Shown: in pieces, positions 43,251 to 52,902 of the stretch
Position numbering within the stretch: position 1 is the first letter of the stretch
Layout of the letters: each line of letters begins with the position of its first letter
Source: Silene conica
Lineage: Eukaryota > Streptophyta > Magnoliopsida > Caryophyllales > Caryophyllaceae
NCBI GenBank assembly: GCA_029255685.2
Contig: CM055318.2
Location: 8,871,001-8,935,000 of the forward strand
Reading direction: 5' to 3'
DNA: 64,000 nucleotides
Translations under genes and position numbers: made by a program
The notes under the pieces: generated by a model
Database searches by the model: none
What the model was told of the DNA's origin: nothing
Seen by the model: only the letters and a program-made list of their open reading frames with translations

Positions 43251-46200
43251 CTACCCAAAACTGACACAATCTAAACAATTGAAATCTACTAAAGTGAAAC
43301 CCATATCATCAACATTAACTCCCTTGACACAATCGACCCACTGACATCGAAATAAGGGTACTGAAAAATCATGATAATCAAGCTCCCATATATCTTCAAT
43401 TACCCCATAGTAAGGCTTTGTTATATCTACAGGTTGTTTACCCTTTCCTACATATTCAACTGACGATGCCATAACTGTTACACCACTATTTTGCATCGTA
43501 CTTTTTGCATCCTGACGACTTGTGTAAAAGCAATACCCGTTAATATCATACCCTTCATAAGATTTGATGGTGAGCTTAGGACCATATGCTAACCATCTTA
43601 AGTTCTCACTTAGGCTATGTGTTGTGTTTGACAACTCTCTCATCACCTTCTCTTTAAACCAGTGTACAAATGTCCGATTCTGTTCACTTACCAACCAACC
43701 TTCACGTTTATTTGGATTTTGTCTTTTTATGAAGGCAAAATGATCAACTAAATATGGATGCACTTCAGTCATGTGTTGTAAAACATACATATGCACCTTA
43801 TCAAAACAAGCACGGTCAACTGTAATAAACTTTTTCCCCAAAGTACCCTTCCCTTGAAGTCGTCCCTCATGCCTAGAGGTAGGGAGTCCGATATATTCCA
43901 CAGTGGTCATGTAATCTTGGCAGAATCCAAGTGTCTCACAAGCAACAGTCGCTTCAACAATACTAGCTTCAGGTCGATACCGAATCCTCACTCGCCTCTT
44001 ATACGTCCCCATCTCTCGCTCCATAGCCCACATGTTTCTGAGGAACACCGGGCCACAAAGTTTAATTTCTCTAACCAAATGAATGATTAAGTGAACCATA
44101 ATGTCAAAAAAACTGATGGGAAAGTACATTTCAAGTTCGCAAAGTGTCACAATAACGTCAGCTTGTAGCTCATCTAAAGACTCCGGATCAATGTCCTTAG
44201 CATTAATTGCACTAAAGAATATGCAAAGCTTAGTGATCACTTGTCTAACATGCTTAGGTAAAACGGACCGAATAGCCACAGGGAGAAGCTGTGTCAACAG
44301 AACATGACAATCATGAGATTTTAGTCCCACTAACTTCAAATCTTTTAATGACACAAGACGACTTATGTTGGAGGAATATCCATGCGGTACCTTCATGCCC
44401 TTTAAAGACTCACATAATGCCACCTTCTCCTTCTTAGATAAAGTAGTGGAAGTCGGGGGTAAGTAAGTACATTTCCCCTTCTGAACTGGTTCTACCTCGA
44501 CACGCCCCCTAGCAACCATGTCATATCTAGCTTTGACCCCATCCTTGGTCTTATTAGGCATGTTCAACAAAGTGCCTATGATACTATCAAACACATTCTT
44601 CTCTACGTGCATGACATCAATACAATGCCTAACCGACAAGTGCTCCCAATATGGTAGGTCCCAAAAGATGGACCTCTTTGTGTGGTACACCCCATCTGGT
44701 GGAGGTTTGTACGGTTTTCCAAATGTTGTGGTGATATTCATAACTCGTTTATGATACTCTACCCCGCTCAAAAATAATGGAGGCGGTCGGTGCTCAGTTT
44801 TTCCATAGAATGCCTTCTTTCTCTTACGATATTGATGATTTTGGGGAAGAAATCGACGACTACCCGTGTACACATATTTCCCGCAATTCTCCAACCATTC
44901 AGATTCAGTGTCATCACAACAAACGGGGCACCCCTTCGCAGTCTTTAGCCTATAACCAGAGAGGTTTCCATAAGCCGGGAAATCATTAATTGTACAATAT
45001 AGCATAGCACGCATTTGAAAGTGTGAGCCAGTAGCTGCATCAAACACCCTCACACCAACATTCCATAACAACTTCAAGTCTTCTATTAGTGGCGCCAAAT
45101 ATACGTCTATGTCATTACCAGGTTGTTTAGGACCCGATATTAGGAGCGTAAGTAAAATATACTTACTCTTTGTTGTAAGCCAAGGAGGCAGATTGTAAAG
45201 TATTAGCATTACTGGCCAACTGCTATGTTGGGTACTAAGAGTCCCAAAAGGATTTATTCCATCAGTACAAAGCCCCAGTCTTAAATTCCTAGGCTCTCCA
45301 CCAAAATCAGGAAAGGTTCTATCAATTGTTCTCCATTGGGGTGCATCTGCCACATGTCGTAGTTTACCATCTTTATTTCTCTCTTGATGATGCCACACCA
45401 TATATTCTGCATCCTTTGGATTTGAAAAAAACCTCATAAGCCTTGGTATAATTGGCAAATACCATAAGACCTTGATTGGGCTCCCTTTCTTCTTGTACCT
45501 CGCTGCTTTACATCGTGGACACTCGTCTAAGTCACTATAATCTTTCCAGAACAAAATGCAGTCATTTGGGCATGCATGAATTTTTTTGTAACTCGTAGCC
45601 AATGGACACAATACTTTCTTACATCGATAAGTATTAGATGGAAGCTCATTACCCTCTGGCAACATTTCTGATAAAAGTTGCACTAAAGCGGTAAAACTCT
45701 TATCACTCCATCCATTCACCGCTTTTAAGGTATACAATTTCAACACACAGCTGATAAACGGGATAATTTGGAGCCCGGATATAATGGCGTTTTAGAATCA
45801 TCAACTAGCGTTTGGAACATTTCTGGACATTGTATGAAATCTTTTTCTAAATCATCCATCATTCTATCAATATTCTCACCCTCTACGTTGTTTTTCTCAT
45901 CATGACTATCATCGTTATCATTGTCCACATTAATCGGAATATTATTGAACTCCAAACCATGCATCTCAAATTCATCCACATTATCAAACTTGTTCTTCTC
46001 ATTTATAGTATTTGAGGTACCTTCCATGTCATTGTCTTTCTCTCCATGCCATATCCATACATGATAATCAGGTTTAAACCCCTTCATTAGCAAATGTTCC
46101 CGCATAGTTTCAGAGTTTACCTTTACCCGGTTCTTACATACGCTACACGGACACATGAGTGACTTCTCATCCCCAAGTAGTTTTTGATGTGCAATAGCAT

Positions 46201-46279
46201 GCGTGATAAATTCATCAACCCGTTCTAGAAAATGGAAATTTCGCTTTCCATACATCCAACTCCTATCCATAGCCAGCAC
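43251..46279 (-). pseudogene. tnp2: CACTA transposase (TNP2 type), frameshifted and C-terminally truncated
   Basis: The N-terminal part (46279-45740) is the transposase-associated domain: RSWMYGKRN, MCPCSVCKNR, HLLMKGFKPDYHVWIWHGE. The second part (45746-43251) covers the TNP2 core and downstream domains: LPEGNELPSNTY, CPNDCILFWKDY, CPRCKAARYKKK, the acidic LGLCTDGINPFG, INDFPAYGNLSGY and GCPVCCDDTES. HCIDVMHVEKNVFDSIIGTLL, then NMWAMEREMGTYKRRVR (DUF4218-like) and YYGVIEDIWELDY (DUF4216-like) follow. The two parts are out of frame at LSAV/CVLKLY, where the DNA reads GCTGTGTGTTG; one extra TG pair would account for the break. The last domain stops abruptly after FTLVDFNC, where the frame runs into the subterminal repeats. 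The protein is therefore non-functional as it stands. A start near 46271 (MDRSWMY) is the likeliest original one. Confidence 0.9.
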
Positions 46280-47465
46280 AATAAACCGCTAAAAAAAATA
46301 ATAACTTTTATTAGAGTTGTCCTAACAATGAACCTAGGGTAGCTAGTACATAGGCTGAAGTTTGAGGAATAATCAACTAAGCAAGTACATTTCAAGGCGA
46401 ATTTACATATGAGTTCCCTACTATTAGCTTAATGCTTAGCAAGAACCTAGCAACCACTATAATGGGAACCTATAACCAACTACCCAAAGGTGGAATGTAC
46501 CCTATGCGTACCATAGCACCACACCTACAAATTTCTACATTGACAGTGGCTTGTAAACTATGCAATTCGAACCCATTTCAATTACTTAGCTTACATATGA
46601 AATTACTAGAGAAAGAATAGTAGTGGTAGTATAAGTAATATCTATTCATGCAAGAAACAGACTAGCTATGCAGTAGGAAGACTAGTAAATAAGAGCAGTT
46701 AGAACACAGGAATTTCAGTAGCGACAAGATAATAATGATGGAGCAGTGGGCAGTGTGTTCAGTAGCAGATACAGGAAGTGCAGAATCAGAATAATGTACA
46801 GTAGCAGAAACTTCAATTAACAACGAGAAGAAAAGGAACATAGGAAGACAGAAAACTGGTGTAAAATCATTGAGGTAACACCAAAAATACGCCCTTGACA
46901 CTTCCACAGGGAATAAAGGTTCAAATGAATCATAGAACCACAATCCCCATCACAAGTCAAACAACAACGATTGACCTGAAAACTCTAACTGCACATAAGA
47001 GAAGCTACTGAGTCATTTCTTTGGCCATATTGAGTCTCTGTCTTAGGCTTGATAATAACCGGGAAAAAACAGAAAAAGATCACTAAATTTAAAGGAAAGA
47101 ATTTGTGGTGTATTAAATATAAGGGGACCAACAGAACCAACTAGATAATTTGATCCATGATAGAGAATCTCAATGGAGTTCAAACTTCAACTGATTCAGC
47201 AGGCTTAAGCAGTTCAACATACATTATTGCCATCGCAATGATAACATTATATCCACCATCATAACAGAAATATATGAACCATCACATGAGATGTCACTTC
47301 CCCTTACAAGTCATACAAGTAGAGTCAAGCTGATCAAGACGGTGGAAATCACACAATTACTGGATTCACTAAAAAGCCTAGGAGTCAATACACAAGGACT
47401 ATTTTGGGTAACACTTTAAGCACCTTACTCGATCTCCCTAAGCAGCCTATAACTATCTCCCTAAG
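46280..47465. other. Non-coding part of the CACTA element upstream of the transposase
   Basis: No recognisable ORF is present. The short frames here show no motif. It presumably holds the leader and introns of the minus-strand transposase gene. Confidence 0.4.
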
Positions 47466-47469
47466 CAGC

Positions 47470-47712
47470 CTATAACTATCGCGGCTATACAGAGTAAAAT
47501 TGACCAATTCACAAAGCGGATGTCGATATTGCTTCAAATAGAACGAGATGTCGAGTTGGAGTTTACACAGGAGGAGTTAAATGCAGTCCCTATGCCTCCT
47601 GATGACAATTCTGATTCCTCCAGGCCTATTGAATACTTGGTCTCTCATGGGCAGGTACAACAAGAACTATGTGATACACTTTGCAACTTGACTGTTGTTA
47701 GCACTTCAATAG
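47470..47712 (+). pseudogene. Captured exon resembling a plant SMUBP-2/IGHMBP2-type helicase
   Basis: A plus-strand frame reads IQSKIDQFTKRMSILLQIE, then EFTQEELNAVPMPPDDNSD and RPIEYLVSHGQVQQELCDT with CNLTVVSTS. It ends at a donor-like ATAG|GTATCT. From memory this resembles the N-terminal region of plant SMUBP-2-like superfamily-1 helicases (EYLVSHGQ-QQELCDT). It is opposite in strand to the transposase and has no other helicase motif nearby, so it looks like a host exon captured by the CACTA element. The assignment needs a protein search. Confidence 0.5.
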
Positions 47713-47909
47713 GTATCTAAACCCTCTTTAACCAAGTACTCAAAACTACCCAATTATGTCATTGCCTAGTGTCAGTATCTTTTTGCAGTTCTTGTTACAG
47801 TGAAGTGGCATTTATGTTGAACTTACACTTTTCGTATTGGGTAATGTAGAAGAAACCTCTATGTGCAGTTAACATTGGGTAATACTGACTACAGAAGACA
47901 AAATGAAGA

Positions 47910-48080
47910 AGAGCAACAACAACAATTTGAGCAACAACAACAATTTGAGCAGCAACAACAATTTGAGCAGTTAACAAAGAGACCAGGAAAGGGAGAAATC
48001 GATACATATTTGAGCAACAACAATTTAGCAACAATTAATCTCCTTACCCTAACAAACAATAATAATTTAGCAACAATTAC
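47910..48080 (+). repeat. CAACAA-rich repeats
   Basis: GAGCAACAACAACAATTT repeats about three times, followed by related CAACAATTTAGCAACAATTA blocks. The translation is Gln-rich and probably not coding. Confidence 0.6.
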
Positions 48081-48399
48081 TCTAACTAGACGAAGAAGAG
48101 CAAATAAAACTTACATGTAATCGGCGAGAAAGCTAGGGTTTGAGCGTGAATCTTGCAAGTGATCAATTGAATAAGATATTTGAAGTTGAAATTGATGTTG
48201 AAGATGACAAATGAAGCTTATGATGAAGAATTTGATCAAGAATTTTCGAAAAAATTGATGAATTTGCTTGTGGTTTACTGTTCTATTAGTCGTAGGTTTT
48301 CGAAGAAATTGACATTGAAGAATTTTAGCGTAGGTTTACTGTTCAATTAGTCGTGGCTTTTGGAAGAAATTACTTTTCTTTCTTTTTTTAAATTATATC

Positions 48400-48780
48400 A
48401 AATACATCAATTCTAAAGACCAACTGACGCAAAAACTCAAAACCAAATAAGTCAGTTATAATGAAAACTGATGTTTTTGGTAAAAACAAGAATTCTATTA
48501 GTCGTGGGTTTTTTAAGTTATATCAAATACATCAGTTGGGTTCAAGAACTGACGCAAAAACTTAAAACCAAATACGTCAGTTATTATTAAAACTGATGTT
48601 TTTGTGTTAAAAACGTCAGTTGTAACAGAACCGACGTTTTAATACGTCAGTTCTTTGTTTAGAACCGACGCAAATGACTTTGCTATAGGGAAAAACTAGA
48701 CTCCCGCCAAAATTATGTACCTTTTGCATCGGTTTGGGTACAACCGACGTAAATTGCTTGACGCAATAGGGGGATTTTGT
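48400..48780. repeat. Subterminal repeats of the CACTA element, right end
   Basis: ACTGACGCAAAAACTCAAAAC, GTCAGTTATAATGAAAACTGATG and close variants repeat several times in both orientations. They are followed by CCGACG motifs up to the terminus. In CACTA elements such motifs are binding sites for the second transposition protein (TNPA in Spm). Confidence 0.75.
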
Positions 48781-49559
48781 ACTAGTGTTTGGAAGTTAGA
48801 GGTTTAGTAAAAAATAAATTATGGAAATTATGAATATAAAAGTGTAGTTTAATATTTATAGAAAATAGTATGGAAATTAATCTTTCTCGATATTCTTCAA
48901 CTTCCTGAATCTTTTTGTTAAACCAATATGTGTTGCATACCTGGTAGTGGTTATCCTAACCTCGCCTGCATTTTATCAATAGTCTTCATAGTTCAGTCTC
49001 GGATTATTTTAAGTGCTTCCTATCAAAGTTGGGTTTTTTTCGAAAATTGAACATTAGAAACTTGTTTCAAGAAAAAATAAACCTCATCATCCATTAAAAT
49101 GACATCGATAGCGAATAACGCGAATTTTTTGCTGTTCAGATCAGGACGTTCCCATCTGCGGATGACCTTTGCGCGGACATTAATGTACTGATCCTCGAGT
49201 TTGATTTTGCTGTATGTACTTGGTGACCATGGTGCTTTGAGCCATAATATACAGATGAGTTTTGAAAAGCGGAGGTTTAGAAGGAAGATGATGAATTTTC
49301 TGAATTTTCTGAATGCTTAGAAACGGAAAAAAAACTTGATTAAATATCGCCTATAATATCTCGCATTAATACACCTGAGATTCTATAATCTCATAACCAT
49401 GGAAAGTTTCAAAATTATTCACGTTTCACATTATTCACATTATTCTGTATTAATCAATGACAGTTTATGTAAATTCGAATATTTAATTTACATATACGAT
49501 GAATCTTCTCGCCAATCATATATAGCATTTCAAATTAGGCAAATATATCAATCTATGAA

Positions 49560-50245
49560 ATATGAAAACTTCAATCAAATCAACTTCAGAATCAATTTCA
49601 TTTCAAAATTATTCACAATTGCATAATTATTTTCGAAATTACTATATTATTTTGAATTAATGGACACCACTTATTTCGCCAATCATCATCATATTATTTG
49701 TGTAATTTGAAATCCTATATCAATTTGATCACAAATTCTCATTTAAGATGGAAGTATCCGTCTTAAGCTTAAAACGGGCGAAATAATGACCAATTTGCAT
49801 AGATAAGACAAACTTATTTACCTTTCCTAGACGTTTTCAATTTTGTCTTATTCATGCAAGTAGCTATTATTTGACCTGTGGAAGACTTATTGCAATTTGA
49901 TTCTGAAATACACGCTTCAATGTAATCAATTTTAGAATCAATTTCATTTCAAAATTATTCACGATTCCATAATTATTCTCGAAATTACTATATTATTCTG
50001 TATTAATGGACACCACTTATTTCGCCAATCATCATCATATATTATTTGCCTAATTGAAAATCATATATCATCTGTATTAATGGACACCGCTTATTTCGCC
50101 AATAATCATCATATTATTTGCCTAATTTGAAATGTTATATCAATTTGATTCTGAAATACACGCTTCAATGTAATCAATTTCAGAATCAATTTGAGAATCA
50201 ATTTCATTTCAAAATTATTCACGATAATAATTATTCTTTCACATT
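49560..50245. repeat. Long imperfect direct repeats near the Helitron 5' end
   Basis: TTAATGGACACCACTTATTT plus CGCCAATCATCATCATA occurs near 49658 and 50015, and a variant near 50077. AATCAATTTCATTTCAAAATT occurs near 49592, 49938 and 50197. Short ORFs here are by-products. Confidence 0.65.
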
Positions 50246-50398
50246 AATACTCCACTTAATTTCGACAATAATATTTTGCATTAATACATCCGTAAATGAC
50301 ACGTGGGCTCGAATAAGGCGTGATACGTGGCGTTCGAATATGGTTTGACACGTGGCGACGAATAGAAAAGTTGGTATTTGCTTTAATATAATATATGA

Positions 50399-50430
50399 TT
50401 AGTTTTAAACCCGTGCAAATTGCACGAGAT
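50399..50430 (-). mobile_element. 3' terminus of a second Helitron abutting the first
   Basis: On the minus strand the hairpin CTCGTGCAATTTGCACGGG is followed by TTTAAAACTAA ending at 50399. The next bases on that strand are TC, the 5' start of the Helitron at 40981-50398. The two elements are thus head-to-tail with no spacer. The far end of this second element was not found. Confidence 0.55.
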
Positions 50431-50456
50431 GTTACATAGAATATTATTATTAACTA

Positions 50457-50652
50457 CTCCCTCTGATTTCCTATGATGTTCCCTCTTTCCGTTTTGGTCT
50501 AATTACATGTTGTTCCCTCTTTTCTCTTTTAGACAACTTCGTGTGGTCCAAAATCAATTTCAAGTGGGGTCATGTGAATTGTGTGGTCCAAACTGATTTC
50601 CTTATTTCTTAGGTTAAAATCAAAAGGGAACAACACAGGAAATCGGAGGGAG
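50457..50652. mobile_element. Stowaway MITE
   Basis: The ends CTCCCTCTGATTTCCTATG and CAGGAAATCGGAGGGAG are inverted, and TA flanks both sides (50455-50456 and 50653-50654). It is 196 bases long and non-coding. Confidence 0.9.
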
Positions 50653-50654
50653 TA

Positions 50655-52190
50655 AGTTATATACAAATGTTCAAATTTTATGCTATAATTAAGATTTTAG
50701 ATTTGAATTATAAATTATATTACATTACCAATCAAGATATTGTATATGTCAGGAATAATAAAATGTGATGATTTAACAATAAATTTCGCATTTAGATACA
50801 TATACAAAAAAAATTAGCATCAATGTTACAACGTTAAAAATACTGTGCAAATGATATTAACAATTTTGGATAATTTATTCATGAATTAAAATATTTGTAT
50901 GCATGATTTCTTCATTTTTAAAGATAATATATTATTGCAGTTTTTCAAACTTATTAACCAATGTTGTATTTGTAGACTTGTCAAAATTTGACTTAAGCCA
51001 TAAATCTAACTCGAGCAGTCCCTATTTTTCCAAGATCAAAATATTTAGATCTTAAACCGTGACCCGTTTAATCCAAATCTACAATGATCAGTTAGTTAAT
51101 CTAAATTATAACATAAATAAAATTTTAACATTTTTAAATAAGCACAATTAATTAAACTATATTAATATATTAGTATTTCTAAATTTCTAAATATTTTTTT
51201 GTTTAATTAAAGTTTCAGATAACTTTCTATTATAAGCAAATTAATGAATGGTTAGTAGTTTGTTAAATTTGAAAGAAGAATCTCGTAATGAAATTATATT
51301 GTGTTTATTATTGATTCTAAAATTTATATATTTAATATGTAATTTGATGTTTTTCAATTGCTGATTTTTATATGACCATAATATTAACATATCAAATTAG
51401 TAGTAGTAACTACTTTAATAAAGTTAATTAGCAATAAACAATTTATATTAATCACAATTCGTATATCTAACATAATTTATTTTGTAAATAAATGAGTTGG
51501 GGAACATGGGGTAGGGTGGGCCATATATTTAAAAATAAAATAAAATAATGAACTTTCAACCACAGAGCGACACGTCAGCTCTATGGGGTTTCTACCTTCC
51601 TTGTGTTCACGGTCTACCATACTACTTTCTTTGTCTCAATCAATAATTTACACTTTCATTATTTACCCGCAAAATAAAATAACTAAATTATTCACCGGGA
51701 GTCTGGGACAAAGCTAGCCAACTACCGATATAATTGGGTTTCTTTTTAAAAGGCTTTGTAATATTAGAATTTATTAACAATTATAAAGACTCTTCGATTT
51801 TTACACTACCGATATTTGCACCGTGGACGGTGGAAGACTGAGAATGATATTTCAATAAGTCTCACTTGCGATGAATATGTCCATTATAAATGAGAATTTG
51901 TGATGTTGTTTAGTTGGTTAATTGTATTAGTGGCAAAGAGAAATAAGCGAGGACGGAGACTTTATGGTTATGATTTATGAGCTTCTTAACGCAGCTTAAG
52001 TTGGCCGGTTTTACTTTTACCTACCTTAATTTAATTTATTAACCGACCACTTGTTTTCATGGAGTATGTCCCTCTTCTTTTATCAATCGGCTACTGAAAG
52101 TGCTGTCTTTACGTTGACATTAAACCACATGAGTGGCGCACATGAACCGCTAATTTGTATACAGATAAATTTACGATTTTAAGCCAAGTC
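50655..52190. other. AT-rich sequence, no gene
   Basis: No supported ORF or complete repeat is present. Part of it may belong to the second Helitron whose 3' end is at 50399. Confidence 0.4.
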
Positions 52191-52194
52191 GTGT

Positions 52195-52372
52195 TAATCC
52201 AGTGATAACTGGATTAAACCTTGAAACTTACAAAAATGCAGGAGTTGAGAGGCGATGAACACTTGGTCACTGCAACTGCCGAAGAGATGGCTTACATGGT
52301 TTATGTGGTGGTGTGAGAATGTATGGGTCCGGGGGATTCAACCCCCTCGTCATTAAAAAACAAATTACGATT
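52195..52372 (+). mobile_element. SINE, plus orientation
   Basis: It starts AATCCAGTGATAACTGGATT. It contains CACTTGGTCACTGCAAC and GATGGCTTACATGGTTTATG, then a box-B-like GGGGGATTCAACCCCC. It ends CTCGTCATTAAAAAAC. The compact non-coding body with an A-rich tail is SINE-like. Origin from a tRNA is likely but the A box is not clear. Confidence 0.55.
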
Positions 52373-52384
52373 TAATAATTTTTG

Positions 52385-52665
52385 ATGACGAGGGGTTGAA
52401 TCCCCGGACTATTACATGGACCATGTAAGCAACCCCTTCGGGGGTTGCACTCTGCAGAGGCCAAGTGCTCATGCATTCCCGCACCATCACATGAACCATA
52501 TAAGCATCCCCTTCGAGGGTTGCAGAGGCCAAGTGATCATCGCCCCAACTACTGATAGTCAAACCTGATCATCGTCCAACTGGTAGTCGAACCTGAAATT
52601 TCTCAACTCTTACATTTCTACAAATTTTAAAGTTTAACCCAATTATCACTGGATTACACTACTTG
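52385..52665 (-). mobile_element. SINE, minus orientation, with internal duplication
   Basis: Read on the minus strand, this is the same family as 52195-52372: AATCCAGTGATAATTGGGTT, then CACTTGGCCTCTGCAACCC, GTTCATGTGATGGTGCGGG, GGGATTCAACCCCTCGTCATC. The inner CACTTGGCCTCTGCA...CTTACATGGTCCATGT block is present twice. The two SINEs are tail to tail, forming a foldback of about 470 bases. Confidence 0.55.
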
Positions 52666-52758
52666 GTTAGGGTGTATGAGTTAACAATCCCATATCTCCG
52701 ACATTATGTTAGATTTAGAGAAGGGATAGTAATTCATAGTATTATTTTGCAAAAACTT

Positions 52759-52901
52759 AATTGTTGATTTCATAATGCTAATAGGGTTTATATACTACTC
52801 TTTAGTCGATTATAGAATAAGTCATAAATGCCAGTAATACATGAACTTTTTAAACAACATTAAAATAATTGTTGATTTCATAATGCTAATAGGGTTTATA
52901 T
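52759..52901. repeat. 35-bp direct repeat flanking 73 bases
   Basis: AATTGTTGATTTCATAATGC continuing to GGGTTTATAT is identical at 52759-52793 and 52867-52901. The second copy abuts the T-run at the 3' end of the LINE. It could be a local duplication or the scar of an insertion. Confidence 0.7.
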
Positions 52902-52902
52902 G

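Larger units (their letters stand above)
43113..48787. mobile_element. CACTA (En/Spm-type) DNA transposon, 5.7 kb
   Basis: The left end CACTACTACAAAAATCATC and the right end, reverse-complemented CACTAGTACAAAATCCCCC, are CACTA termini. TTT flanks both sides (43110-43112 and 48788-48790), the 3-bp duplication expected. Subterminal regions are dense in GCGTCGGTT / AACTGACGCAA motifs. It encodes a TNP2-type transposase on the minus strand and sits inside the RPA-like gene of the Helitron. Confidence 0.92.
41974..49240 (-). pseudogene. RPA70-like single-strand DNA-binding protein gene, interrupted
   Basis: Minus-strand exon-like pieces resemble the replication protein A large-subunit-like proteins of plants and plant Helitrons. 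The N-terminal OB-fold piece, read down from about 49240 to 49083, contains QYINVRAKVIRRWERPD and FAIDVILMDDE and ends at a GAG|GTTTAT donor. Middle pieces at about 42900-42500 contain ADYWVTLATIKNIDFKDID and AKVTMFETHISKEI followed by MTASEIFGRQDQ. A further piece near 42360 reads LGVFISREFVFKLEVSH. The last exon, 42087-41974, is acidic and ends EINDEDSDDEIAAAD. Frames shift between and within pieces, no convincing start Met was found, and a CACTA element sits between the first and later exons. I regard it as a pseudogene. Exon limits other than the last are approximate. Confidence 0.6.
40981..50398 (-). mobile_element. Helitron carrying an RPA-like gene, split by a CACTA element
   Basis: On the minus strand the 5' end is TCATATATTATATTAAAGC at 50398, preceded by A. 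The 3' end is the hairpin CCCGTGTAGTGCACGGG, then TTCAAAAACTAG ending at 40981, followed by T. These are the 5' TC, 3' hairpin-CTRR and A|T insertion signatures of Helitrons. Inside is a decayed RPA-like gene on the same strand, as known for plant Helitrons. No Rep/helicase sequence was recognised. Without the CACTA insertion (43113-48787) the element is about 3.7 kb. Confidence 0.6.

Noticed and set aside
43791-44989. Several plus-strand ORFs across the CACTA transposase
   Set aside because: They lie antisense to the TNP2 coding frame and show no motif of their own.
52759-52901. The 35-bp direct repeat as the target duplication of the LINE
   Set aside because: Both copies lie on the 3' side of the LINE; no copy is seen beyond its 5' end.
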